The notes under the pieces are model-generated. The model ran no database searches and was not told where the DNA came from. It saw only the letters and a list, made by a program, of their open reading frames with translations. The position numbers and the translations under genes are program-made. Shown in pieces: positions 1 to 9,150 of a stretch of 64,000 nucleotides of DNA. The stretch's first letter is position 1. Each line of letters starts with the position of its first letter. The stretch lies in contig NZ_CAJFCL010000007.1 in NCBI RefSeq assembly GCF_904063065.1, positions 1-64,000 on the forward strand, read 5' to 3'. The stretch comes from Pseudomonas paraversuta. GTDB taxonomy: Bacteria > Pseudomonadota > Gammaproteobacteria > Pseudomonadales > Pseudomonadaceae.

Positions 1-119
1 GAGATATTAGCCAGTACCTGATGCATCACTACAACTGGATCCGACCTCATCAATTTAACGATGGATTGGCCCCAGCGAAAACGGAAGAAAAACTCAAAAC
101 CGTGTCCGGGATGAGTTGA
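1..119 (+). CDS. IS3-family transposase (OrfB), C-terminal fragment
   Basis: The third reading frame is open from base 3 and stops at 119, giving the last 38 residues of a DDE transposase. The stretch HHYNWIRPHQFNDGLAPA resembles the C-terminal end of IS3-family integrase-core transposases, where the N-x-x-RPH motif lies near the end of the catalytic domain. The upstream part of the gene and the left end of the insertion sequence are outside the window. No terminal inverted repeat could be defined after the stop. The fragment abuts the iteron region of an integrated element, so the IS probably inserted into that element. Confidence 0.75.
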   Translation, partial: DISQYLMHHYNWIRPHQFNDGLAPAKTEEKLKTVSGMS

Positions 120-133
120 CCACTACAATGCGC

Positions 134-270
134 CCCCTAATAGACGGTGGATCAGCCCCTAATGGACGGTGAATGGCCCCCAATAGACGGTCTATCCACA
201 GGAGTACACATTCAAACGGAAAAATGGCCATCTCCGGGCCTTTAGTGTTCTGGAGTACCGTCTATTAGGG
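134..270. repeat. Iteron cluster with DnaA-box-like site; putative replication origin
   Basis: Three direct copies of a 15-base motif, CCCCTAATAGACGGT or close variants, lie at 134-148, 156-170 and 177-191, spaced 21-22 bases apart, which is about two helical turns. A perfect inverted 14-base copy lies at 257-270, just beyond the repA stop. CTATCCACA at 192-200 differs by one base from the DnaA box TTATCCACA. Helically phased iterons with a DnaA box beside an initiator gene are the usual layout of a theta-type origin. Function is inferred. Confidence 0.75.
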
Positions 271-273
271 ACC

Positions 274-1386
274 TTATTTCAGTATTTTCTTATCTGATCG
301 ACGCATCATTACAAGCTGCGGCCCACTCAGGCCAACTTCTTCCACCAAGCCGTACTCGGGTAAATCATCTGTTGCGATGACCTTGCGCAGGTTCTCCGAG
401 AACTTTTTGAGCGTCCCGGTGCTGCCGCTACGCGCATATAGAGTTTTAAATGCCCACTTTGCATCGTCTTTACCTGCGGCACGGCGCGCCAATCGGTAGA
501 CAAAACGCCCTATTCCCGATTCGATCAGGAAATAATCAGGGTGCACTGTCAGAATGTCCGGCTTTGCCCCCGAAGTGACTTCCCGATATATCCAGTTAGG
601 TGCCTCAATCTCGACACTGGCCACCTTGCCGGTGTCAGTACGCGAAATTACGCGATAGTGGCTAATCAATCCCTCGGACTCTACCTCCCGCATGCTGCGC
701 TTACCGTTTCGTGGGGAGCTTTCCCGCACGCTTTTGATAGTCGTACCTTTGAGGCGATCTAGAGCACCCTCTACTTCTTTAAATTGGCGGCTTCCGTCGC
801 CCTTCCGGCAGAATTTCAAAATGTCAGACACGTGCGATTTGAACACACGACACGGCTTCTCACCCTTCCCTTCTCGGTAGCGATTCATAGCCTCTGTTAG
901 ATAAGAAATCAGCATTAGCACGATGTCATAATCCCAAATTGACGCCATGCCATATGGGCCAGCTGTGACCTCGACGTAACCGTCTGAAAGGTTGTAGCGG
1001 CTGATTTCTCCCGCCCGTTTTTTCTGCTTGGATATTCGGAACACAGCCACATCCATCATGCTGCGGCTATCGCGGGCGCTTACTTCGTACCGCGAAGGTA
1101 CAACGGAATCAGCCTGCCTTTCGTGTTCACGCGGGCAAGGTATCGCCTTTTTAGCTGCAACTGGCGACCTTGGCGTTGGCAGATCCTGGCGTGGAGGCCT
1201 CTTTTTTTCTTCGGTACGCAGTCGCTCCTCTATTTCCCTAATCGACTCGCCCGGAAGTGCTGCGGCCTCCAGCTTCTTGCGGTACGCGGCGTGATTTTCT
1301 TCGATCCGTGACAACAGACTGCCAACTAGAAGTTGCCCATGGCCGCCGCTAGTCAAGGGATTGGCCCAGCATATGACGCGATGCAT
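274..1386 (-). CDS. RepA-like replication initiator (RPA family)
   Basis: The 370-aa product has a variable, charged N-terminal third (about residues 1-105). The core that follows resembles replication initiator protein A (the RPA domain of plasmids and integrated elements), for instance YNLSDGYVEVTAGPYG followed by IWDYDIVLMLISYLTEAMNR. Such proteins bind iterons and open the origin. The iteron cluster directly past the 3' end supports this. The start is uncertain, because several in-frame ATGs fall before the conserved core at about residue 110. The gene reads toward the iterons, so the origin lies 3' of the initiator. Without its other half, the element's autonomy cannot be judged. Confidence 0.75.
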   Translation of the reverse strand: MHRVICWANPLTSGGHGQLLVGSLLSRIEENHAAYRKKLEAAALPGESIREIEERLRTEEKKRPPRQDLPTPRSPVAAKKAIPCPREHERQADSVVPSRYEVSARDSRSMMDVAVFRISKQKKRAGEISRYNLSDGYVEVTAGPYGMASIWDYDIVLMLISYLTEAMNRYREGKGEKPCRVFKSHVSDILKFCRKGDGSRQFKEVEGALDRLKGTTIKSVRESSPRNGKRSMREVESEGLISHYRVISRTDTGKVASVEIEAPNWIYREVTSGAKPDILTVHPDYFLIESGIGRFVYRLARRAAGKDDAKWAFKTLYARSGSTGTLKKFSENLRKVIATDDLPEYGLVEEVGLSGPQLVMMRRSDKKILK

Positions 1387-1494
1387 GCCAACAGCTCATC
1401 CCGCAATCAAGTTCAGATCCATCTACAACCGGCAGCATAAAACTCAGCACAAGCGGTTCATTCCCGGACACCGCCAGTACATCACTCGCCACGG

Positions 1495-1722
1495 CTAAAC
1501 CCCCATTCCTGGGCGAATAGCGTGAGTGCCCGACGATTTGCGCGCGTCAATCCATTCTTCGATTTCAGTCAGATCCCACGCAACGTTCCGACTGGTTAGT
1601 GCGATACGGCGCGGGAACTCGCCCCGCTGCTCCATGTTGTAGATGGTGCGCTCAGCAAGCGGGATCATCGCGTGCAATTTCTTGCGGTTGATGAGCGTCT
1701 TACTCTTTGGCTTGTTCTCCAT
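1495..1722 (-). CDS. AlpA-like excision/transcription regulator
   Basis: The 75-aa product has the AlpA/MerR-like helix-turn-helix layout: LINRKKLHAMIPLAERTIYN as the HTH, then GEFPRRIALTSRNVAWDLTE and IEEWIDAR as the wing and C-terminal helix. Family members switch on the integrase or excision genes of P4-like elements. The gene sits between repA and the integrase module and reads in the same direction as repA, with 108 bases between them. Its start is close to the divergent gene at 1832, and the shared upstream region carries an inverted repeat. Confidence 0.85.
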   Translation of the reverse strand: MENKPKSKTLINRKKLHAMIPLAERTIYNMEQRGEFPRRIALTSRNVAWDLTEIEEWIDARKSSGTHAIRPGMGV

Positions 1723-1764
1723 GAGGTCACTTTCCTTCAGAGTTATCAGATGCTTGACAATGCC

Positions 1765-1800
1765 TTCTAACGCCAGAATCAGGACGCAAAAAAGTTAGAA
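1765..1800. promoter_or_regulatory. Inverted repeat in the divergent alpA / 1832 gene promoter region
   Basis: TTCTAAC at 1765-1771 and GTTAGAA at 1794-1800 form a perfect 7-bp dyad separated by 22 bases, between two divergent genes. It could be an operator for the AlpA-like protein or for the HTH protein encoded at 1832. The repeat is seen directly; the function is inferred. Confidence 0.4.
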
Positions 1801-1831
1801 TTTAGTTGTCATCCAGAGCTATCATCGGGCG

Positions 1832-2662
1832 ATGGGAAAATATGAAAAAGCGTCGAGCACATACGATCCGCTTCTGAAAGTGCTGGTTAGAGAAAGCGAT
1901 ACATCGTCTGATCGCATCCGTGCGAAGTTGAGCAACCACTACGAGTGGTGCTTCTGCGAGCTATGCTGGCGATCTACCGAATATGCGATCAGCATGGCGG
2001 CGCCAAAGGTCTTCAAGCGTCTAAAACGCGGAAATATCAAAGCAGTGCCGCTAACAGAATCTATTCGTACAGAAGCCCGGAAAAAAACCGATACCTTGGT
2101 GGCTCGCTATGAACGAGCATTGAAGGGAGAGTTCGGCAAGTACGAACCCCCGCGCATGCTGGGGAGATACTGCGACATGCAGGAGTTGCGCGGGGACTTT
2201 TCGGTCGCAGCATTCCGTGAGCATGTGGAGCGCCGAATGCTGGTTTCTACTTGGGCACGCCACGGCGAATTACTGCGGCCTTCAGCCCTACCGGCCCATC
2301 CCGAGGGCGCAGCGAGACCGAGTAAACTCTACTGTGAAGTTCACAATCCGCGGCGTAGCGATGAAGCTCGCCGCGCTTACCAGCGCGACCGGAGGTTCAC
2401 ACTAGAGTATGAGGATTTAATTGAAAAAATCTGGTCCCAAGGAGCTGCCGTCCTCCCTAGGTGGGATATCGAGACATGGGCAGAAGTCAGGAAAAATGCC
2501 TATAACCAGCTCCAGGCACTCAAGTCACCAACAAGCTCAATGGATGATTTGTTAAACCAAGGCATTACGAATCAAGCGGAAATCGCCCGCCAACTTGGCG
2601 TATCACGCCAAGCAGTTTCTGCCGCCATCAAGCGACGGGGGCGAAAACAGGCAATGAGATAA
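1832..2662 (+). CDS. Element-encoded protein with CxxC and C-terminal HTH
   Basis: This 276-aa protein has no confidently recognised family. It carries a possible metal-binding pair, CFCELCW near residue 44 and YCEVHNP near residue 167. The C-terminal segment NQAEIARQLGVSRQAVSAAI reads as a helix-turn-helix of the type found in DNA-binding regulators. The middle is rich in Arg and Lys. It lies between the AlpA-like gene (divergent) and the integrase (convergent), so it belongs to the mobile element's control region. A role in regulating excision or replication is inferred only. Confidence 0.7.
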   Translation: MGKYEKASSTYDPLLKVLVRESDTSSDRIRAKLSNHYEWCFCELCWRSTEYAISMAAPKVFKRLKRGNIKAVPLTESIRTEARKKTDTLVARYERALKGEFGKYEPPRMLGRYCDMQELRGDFSVAAFREHVERRMLVSTWARHGELLRPSALPAHPEGAARPSKLYCEVHNPRRSDEARRAYQRDRRFTLEYEDLIEKIWSQGAAVLPRWDIETWAEVRKNAYNQLQALKSPTSSMDDLLNQGITNQAEIARQLGVSRQAVSAAIKRRGRKQAMR

Positions 2663-2685
2663 AAACGACCGAAGCTCTAACTTGA

Positions 2686-3903
2686 TTATCTGTAACCGTC
2701 GCCCGAACGGGGCCGATTGGCTGTCCACTCATCAATCATATCGGCCCAGTCCTGTAACATCGCAGTACGCTGCTCTCGATACTCGGCCTTGTTATAGACA
2801 GCCCTAACACCCTTCTGCTCGTGTGCAAGACATTTCTCAATCCAGTCTGAGTTGTAGCCCGCCTCGTGCAGCAGCGTGCTAGCTGTCCGTCTCAAATCAT
2901 GCGGTCCGAACTTACTCAGCGGCTTCCCTTCTTTCTGCGCGAGCCGATAGCTCAGCGTCAGTACCTGATTGATGGTTGCGGTACTCATTGGCAGATCAGA
3001 ATCGTACCGGGAAGGAAAGACGTATTCTGAACCACCGGCAAACGTCTTCAACGCGATGAAGAAATCCAGCACCTGCCGAGACAAGAACACCAAATGGGGG
3101 TTGCGTCGCTTCATCCGCTCTTTCGGAATGGTCCACAGGGCTTCACTAAAATTGATCTCATCCCAGGTGGCGTTGGTCAGCTCACTTTTTCGAACCATGG
3201 TGAGCAACAGCAGTTTAGCCGCCGCTCTCACGGAGGAGGCGGTGCCGATACGGTCCAAGTACTGGTACATCAACGCGATTTCGTCTGGACCCAAAGCGCG
3301 GTCACGAGGCTCAAATTTAGCGATGCTCGCAGAACGTACCAGATCGGCCGGGTTCTCGACCTTCTGGCCACGCTCAATCGCCCATCGGAAAACCTGCATT
3401 ACGATCTCACGGGAGTGCACCGCCGTTGCTGGAGCACCTCGCTCCACGATTGCATCGGTCAGCGCTCGCAGGTCCTCATGGTTGATTTCCACCAGCTTCT
3501 GATTACCAAACTTCGGTTTCAGCTCACGCTCATAAACAGAGCGCCGCATATCACGGGTCGAGTCAGCCATCTGATACCCGCGAAGCCATTTCTCGGCCCA
3601 GGCATCAAACGTTTCTGCTCCCTTGCTACGTGCCTTGTCACGGGCTTTCTCCTTGGCAGGTGACTTGCCAGCCGCAACCATCTTTTTGGCTTCACCAAGC
3701 CGCTCTCGCGCTTCTGCAAGCGTGATTCCACCTACACCATAGCGACCAAACGTGATCGTCTCCTGTCGTCCATTGATGGAGTAGTTGTAGCGAAACGAGA
3801 TTGCGCCCGCAGCCGTGACAGCTACGTAAAGTCCATCACGGTCGTTCACTTTGTAGAGTTTTTCTTTCGGTTTGAGATTACGTAGCTTGGTATCGGTCAG
3901 CAT
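2686..3903 (-). CDS. P4-type tyrosine integrase of the guaA-associated element
   Basis: The 405-aa product begins MLTDTKLRNLKPKEKLYKVNDRDG, the DUF4102 arm-binding domain of P4-like integrases; TFGRYGVGGITLAEAR follows. A core-binding SAM-like domain spans about residues 95-180. The catalytic domain shows Arg in LLLTMVRKSEL, GPHDLRRTAST (HxxR), LAHEQKGVRAVYNKAEY with the His, and the nucleophile Tyr. The gene starts 307 bases from the guaA stop and reads away from it, as expected for an element integrated at the guaA 3' end. The 3903-4210 interval holds repeated TACCATGC motifs. Confidence 0.93.
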   Translation of the reverse strand: MLTDTKLRNLKPKEKLYKVNDRDGLYVAVTAAGAISFRYNYSINGRQETITFGRYGVGGITLAEARERLGEAKKMVAAGKSPAKEKARDKARSKGAETFDAWAEKWLRGYQMADSTRDMRRSVYERELKPKFGNQKLVEINHEDLRALTDAIVERGAPATAVHSREIVMQVFRWAIERGQKVENPADLVRSASIAKFEPRDRALGPDEIALMYQYLDRIGTASSVRAAAKLLLLTMVRKSELTNATWDEINFSEALWTIPKERMKRRNPHLVFLSRQVLDFFIALKTFAGGSEYVFPSRYDSDLPMSTATINQVLTLSYRLAQKEGKPLSKFGPHDLRRTASTLLHEAGYNSDWIEKCLAHEQKGVRAVYNKAEYREQRTAMLQDWADMIDEWTANRPRSGDGYR

Positions 3904-3929
3904 GAGGCTCGCGAATTCCGTTCAAAAAA

Positions 3930-4079
3930 TACCATGCTCAGAAACACACCCAAAACCGCGAGAAAACCCAATAAAACCGGGTGGATTATGAGTCTTGATA
4001 CCATGCCCTTACCCACAAAGGCGACATGGTATCGAACACCGAGCATGGCATTTGGCTCAGTCAATGCCCCGTACCATGC
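3930..4079. repeat. TACCATGY repeats, candidate integrase arm-type sites
   Basis: TACCATGC occurs at 3930-3937, 3999-4006 and 4072-4079, and the inverse ACATGGTA at 4024-4031. All lie in the 300-base non-coding interval between the integrase start and the guaA 3' end. Short repeats in both orientations between int and the attachment core are typical of arm-type binding sites for tyrosine integrases. No convincing gene is present here; an 81-codon frame on the minus strand overlaps the repeats. Confidence 0.5.
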
Positions 4080-4142
4080 CACATAAACACGGTGCTTGGC
4101 GATGCACAAAGCTGCCAGAACTTGCCAGACCCAAAAAACCAA

Positions 4143-4164
4143 AAGCCCGCAATTACGCGGGCTT
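4143..4164 (-). terminator. Terminator downstream of guaA
   Basis: AAGCCCGC (4143-4150) and GCGGGCTT (4157-4164) form a perfect 8-bp stem with a 6-base loop. On the minus strand the hairpin is followed by TTGGTTTTTT, so it can end the guaBA transcript 47 bases past the guaA stop. It lies on the element side of the presumed attachment core, so it may be element-supplied. Confidence 0.75.
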
Positions 4165-4210
4165 CAGGGTGTTTCTTGCTAGTTGGTGCCGGTCAGTGCC
4201 GGACGTCCAA

Positions 4211-4227
4211 TCATTCCCACTCAATCG
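4211..4227. other. Presumed attachment core at the guaA 3' end
   Basis: The last bases of guaA, TCATTCCCACTCAATCG on the plus strand, correspond to the 3' end of the gene that many integrative elements use as their att site. The integrase gene 307 bases away and the intact guaA stop support this. The second copy is not visible in bases 1-4210, so the other junction is outside the window and the core length is unproven. Confidence 0.55.
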
Positions 4228-5788
4228 TTGCCGGCGGCTTGCTCGACACGTCGTAAGTAACGCGGGAGATGCCTTCGATTTCGTTGATGATGCGACCGCT
4301 GACGGTTTCAAGCAGCTCGTAAGGCAGGTGTGCCCAACGCGCGGTCATGAAGTCGATGGTTTCAACGGCACGCAGGGCTACAACCCAGGCGTAACGACGG
4401 CCATCACCTACCACGCCAACCGATTTCACCGGCTGGAACACCACGAATGCCTGGCTGACTTTGTGATACCAGTCGGCCTTGCGCAGCTCTTCGATGAATA
4501 TGTGGTCAGCACGACGCAGAATGTCGGCGTATTCCTTCTTCACTTCACCCAGGATGCGCACGCCCAGACCCGGGCCCGGGAACGGGTGACGGTAGACCAT
4601 GTCGTACGGCAGGCCGAGTTCCAGACCCAGACGGCGGACTTCGTCCTTGAACAGTTCGCGCAGAGGCTCGACCAGTTTGAGGTTCATCTCGTCCGGCAGG
4701 CCGCCCACGTTGTGGTGCGACTTGATGACGTGAGCCTTGCCGCTTTTGGCGCCAGCCGACTCGATCACGTCCGGATAGATGGTGCCCTGGGCCAGGTACT
4801 TGATGTTGTCCAGCTTGCAGGATTCGGCATCGAACACGTCGATGAAGGTACGGCCGATGATCTTGCGCTTTTTCTCCGGATCGCTTTCGCCAGCCAGGTT
4901 GTTCAGGAACTGGTCCGCCGCGTTGGCGCGGATCACTTTAACGCCCATGTTCTCGGCGAACATGGCCATTACCTGCTCACCTTCGTGCAAACGCAGCAAG
5001 CCGTTGTCCACGAATACGCAGGTCAGCTGATCGCCGATCGCCTTGTGCAGCAATGCCGCCACCACCGAAGAGTCAACGCCGCCGGACAGGCCGAGCAATA
5101 CGTTGTCAGTGCCGACCTGGGCGCGGATGTTGGCGATCGCGTCTTCAGCGATTTTCGACGGCGTCCACAGGGCTTCGCAGCCGCAGATGTCGAGGATAAA
5201 GCGCGACAGGATGCGGCCGCCTTGCTTGGTGTGGGTCACTTCCGGGTGGAACTGCACGCCGTAGTAGCCGCGGGCATCGTTGAACATGCCGGCAATCGGG
5301 CAGCTCGGGGTGCTGGCCAGAATGTGGAAGTCGGATGGCATTCTGGTGACCTTGTCACCGTGGCTCATCCACACATCCAGACCGAACAGGCCGTCAGCGT
5401 CGATGTGGTCTTCAATGCCGTCGAGCAGGCGGCTTTTGCCGACTACGTCTACGCGGGCATAACCGAACTCGCGCAGCTCGGAACCTTCAACCTTGCCGCC
5501 CAGTTGCTCGGCCATGGTCTGCATGCCGTAGCAGATACCGAAAACCGGTACGCCCAGGTCAAACACGGCTTGTGGCGCGCGCGGGCTGTCGGCTTCGTGC
5601 ACGGATTCCGGGCCACCGGCAAGGATGATGCCTTTAGGTGCGAATTCGCGGATCGCTGCGTCATTCATGTCGAACGGGTGCAGTTCGCAGTAAACGCCGA
5701 TTTCGCGCACGCGACGGGCGATCAGCTGGGTGTACTGGGAACCGAAGTCCAGAATCAGGATACGGTGAGCGTGAATGTCGAGGGCCAT
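4211..5788 (-). CDS. guaA: GMP synthase (glutamine-hydrolysing)
   Basis: The enzyme converts XMP to GMP with glutamine and ATP, the last step of guanine nucleotide synthesis. The 525-aa product has an N-terminal class I amidotransferase domain ([18 protein letters not shown]; catalytic Cys in VFGICYGMQ; His in [10 protein letters not shown]), a PP-loop ATPase with [16 protein letters not shown], and the C-terminal dimerisation domain ending in PPATIEWE. The start [13 protein letters not shown] is chosen to match the family N-terminus; the open frame runs 25 codons further upstream. It follows guaB by 103 bases and is probably cotranscribed with it. The 3' end serves as the att site for the adjacent element. 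Confidence 0.98.
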   Translation of the reverse strand: MALDIHAHRILILDFGSQYTQLIARRVREIGVYCELHPFDMNDAAIREFAPKGIILAGGPESVHEADSPRAPQAVFDLGVPVFGICYGMQTMAEQLGGKVEGSELREFGYARVDVVGKSRLLDGIEDHIDADGLFGLDVWMSHGDKVTRMPSDFHILASTPSCPIAGMFNDARGYYGVQFHPEVTHTKQGGRILSRFILDICGCEALWTPSKIAEDAIANIRAQVGTDNVLLGLSGGVDSSVVAALLHKAIGDQLTCVFVDNGLLRLHEGEQVMAMFAENMGVKVIRANAADQFLNNLAGESDPEKKRKIIGRTFIDVFDAESCKLDNIKYLAQGTIYPDVIESAGAKSGKAHVIKSHHNVGGLPDEMNLKLVEPLRELFKDEVRRLGLELGLPYDMVYRHPFPGPGLGVRILGEVKKEYADILRRADHIFIEELRKADWYHKVSQAFVVFQPVKSVGVVGDGRRYAWVVALRAVETIDFMTARWAHLPYELLETVSGRIINEIEGISRVTYDVSSKPPATIEWE

Positions 5789-5819
5789 GACAAAATCTCG
5801 ATTAATTTCAGAAACGACA

Positions 5820-5886
5820 CGGGGCTGAATCAAACAGCCCCGGTGACTTAATTCGTATCGCACCCGGGTTTTGACCCGGATGCGAT
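5820..5886 (-). promoter_or_regulatory. Two adjacent hairpins between guaB and guaA
   Basis: CGGGGCTG (5820-5827) pairs with CAGCCCCG (5835-5842) around a 7-base loop. ATCGCA plus CCGGG (5857-5868) pairs with CCCGG plus TGCGAT (5875-5886) around a 6-base loop with one mismatch. Both fall in the 103-base guaB-guaA gap. Neither has a clear U tract in the direction of guaBA transcription, so they more likely tune mRNA processing, stability or partial read-through than fully terminate. Confidence 0.5.
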
Positions 5887-5891
5887 CACTA

Positions 5892-7415
<1,524 letters not shown>

Positions 7416-7510
7416 TCATCTCTCAACGGAAACCTTTAGAGAGTTTTGCGCTAAAGGCCATGATTTATTGACTCCCAGGGCAGATTCCAGATGATAGTGC
7501 GGCCTTGATT

Positions 7511-7599
7511 CCTGCAGGAGCCGGCTTGCCGGCGATTCAGACAGCCCGGAGGGCAGAGCCAGCTCAGTGATGCTATCGCTGGCAAGTCAGCTCCCACAG
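7511..7599. repeat. REP-like palindrome pair (REPIN)
   Basis: GGAGCCGGCTTGCCGGCGAT at 7517-7536 and the inverted counterpart ATCGCTGGCAAGTCAGCTCC at 7575-7594 match the extragenic palindrome type common in Pseudomonas. They face each other across about 40 bases between the guaB upstream region and the 3' end of the 7602 gene. Confidence 0.75.
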
Positions 7600-7601
7600 C
7601 T

Positions 7602-8150
7602 TCAGAGCTCGACCTTGACCCACGCCACCGGCTGGTCGAGCCAGTCGGCGAATTCGTCGAGGAAGCTCTGTTTGAAGCCCGCCTCGGCCCAGTTGTTGAA
7701 AATGAAGCCCAGATTGGAGAATGCGCACGGCTGCAGGAACAGAAAACCGTTGATGTCATCTTCATGGGCGCACAGCGGACAAATGAAGTTGTCGGTTCGG
7801 CCCGGCATCCACTCTTCCAGGCTTTCGAACAGCGCTTCACCGACTTCCTTGCGGCATTCGGCACAGCCTGCCTCTTCGAGAAACCCCTTGGCCGGGGTGT
7901 AGATGCAGCGCTTGGTGATGATTTCCAGACCATTGACCGGCTGACCGAACGGCAGCGCTTCAGGATGCAGCACCACACTGGCGGCGCCCGGCGCGATGGC
8001 GTAGGCCATACGGCTGCCGCCGCGGCCACAGGTGCTCAGCTCTTGCTCAATGATGTTCTTGCGCACCAGCCAGCGCACGATGGCCCGGGCCCGGGGTTCG
8101 TGAACCGGCAAGGTGGATATTCTGGGAACGATGATGCTTTGCGAATTCAT
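7602..8150 (-). CDS. Conserved hypothetical protein with two CxxC-type motifs
   Basis: This 182-aa protein starts at MNSQSIIVPRISTLP; an upstream extension of 21 codons in the open frame runs into a REP region and was dropped. It contains CAECRKEVGE and FICPLCAHEDDING, two Cys pairs that could bind one zinc ion, and an acidic C-terminal half that predicts helical. I do not recognise a characterised family; similar proteins have been carried in Pseudomonas annotations under misleading transporter names. It is flanked by REPINs on both sides and appears monocistronic. Likely cytosolic, as no signal peptide is seen. Confidence 0.8.
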   Translation of the reverse strand: MNSQSIIVPRISTLPVHEPRARAIVRWLVRKNIIEQELSTCGRGGSRMAYAIAPGAASVVLHPEALPFGQPVNGLEIITKRCIYTPAKGFLEEAGCAECRKEVGEALFESLEEWMPGRTDNFICPLCAHEDDINGFLFLQPCAFSNLGFIFNNWAEAGFKQSFLDEFADWLDQPVAWVKVEL

Positions 8151-8189
8151 GGGTACGGCACATGTACGTGAGATGGAAGCAGCACACAT

Positions 8190-8285
8190 AACCTGCGGGA
8201 GCCGGGCTAGCACGTGATGGCATCATCGCGCTCAAGCCATAAACCGGGCAGTTTGCATCGCCGGCAAGCCAGCCCCCACAGGAGA
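8190..8285. repeat. REP-like palindrome pair (REPIN)
   Basis: ACCTGCGGGAGCCGGGCTAG near 8190 and CATCGCCGGCAAGCCAGCCC near 8257 with CCCCACAGG form an inverted pair of degenerate REP sequences between two minus-strand genes. It is a relative of the element at 7511-7599. Confidence 0.65.
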
Positions 8286-8324
8286 TAGCGTTTGGTGCGC
8301 AGCTTAATGCCTCACCGTGGCAGG

Positions 8325-9071
8325 TCAAGCACTCAGATAACGCGCAATCAACGCAATCCCGCTGGCCAGTACCAGCCATGTGACCAGCCGCACAAAGGCT
8401 TCGCGAGACAATTTGCGGGTCAATCGGCGACCGATCCACAAGCCCAGCGCCATCGCCGGTAACAGACAAGCGGCAAGCAACAGCAGCGCACCATCGGCAT
8501 AGACGCCAGCAATCACAAACAGGCCCAGGCGCACCATTGTGCTGCAACTGATCAACGCACTTTGCGTTGCCCGCGCAGCATCCTTGGGCAAGCGCGCATT
8601 CAGATACAGCGCGTATAGAAAGCCGCCACTGCCAAACAACGCACCAAACAGACCGCCCGTAATACCGGTGGGAATAGCCCAGCCTGCAGCTACCCGACCC
8701 GGGCGCACCGTCACTGCCAAGCTATAAATCGCATAGGCGGTAATGAAAATACCCATCAACAGCAACAACAGATCTGACTTCAGATTGAGCAAAAACACTA
8801 CCCCGACCGTGCAGCCCAGCGCCATGCACGGCAACAATCGCAACAATTCGGGGCGGGCTACATCACGTCGCGCGGGCAGCCAGTTGCCAAAGGCCGCGAC
8901 AAAATCCAGCAGTACCAGCAACGGGATGATTTTCGATAACGGCAGGCACAGGATCAAAATCGGTCCGGCCACCAACGCCGTGCCAAACCCCGCGACTCCG
9001 AACACGATATAGGCCAGAGCAATGCCCAGCTCGATCAACACCCACTCGGCACCGGTAAAAGGCAAGTCCAT
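8325..9071 (-). CDS. TauE/SafE-family membrane permease
   Basis: The 248-aa protein is almost entirely hydrophobic, with seven to eight likely membrane segments. It shows the TauE/SafE pattern: VFGVAGFGTALVAGPIL near the N-terminus and the matching repeat GITGGLFGALFGSGGFLY in the second half. Family members export sulfite, sulfoacetate or other organic anions, but the substrate here cannot be told from sequence. It is divergent from xseA, with about 80 bases between the starts, and looks like a single-gene unit. Confidence 0.85.
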   Translation of the reverse strand: MDLPFTGAEWVLIELGIALAYIVFGVAGFGTALVAGPILILCLPLSKIIPLLVLLDFVAAFGNWLPARRDVARPELLRLLPCMALGCTVGVVFLLNLKSDLLLLLMGIFITAYAIYSLAVTVRPGRVAAGWAIPTGITGGLFGALFGSGGFLYALYLNARLPKDAARATQSALISCSTMVRLGLFVIAGVYADGALLLLAACLLPAMALGLWIGRRLTRKLSREAFVRLVTWLVLASGIALIARYLSA

Positions 9072-9150
9072 GGCTTTTCATCCTTGTTTTAGTGGCGCGA
9101 CTTTAACCAGACAGGTGCAGTGATAACAATCCACCCTTATGATGGCGCGC

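Noticed and set aside
3897..4142. 81-codon hydrophobic frame between int and guaA
   Set aside because: It coincides with the repeated TACCATGC motifs and guaA terminator region, with no Shine-Dalgarno. Chance frame.
3995..5851. Long plus-strand frames opposite guaA and guaB, and similar ones opposite xseA, hisS, iscS, secD, tgt and leuA
   Set aside because: They are antisense shadows from GC-rich codon use; the minus- or plus-strand partner is a textbook gene.
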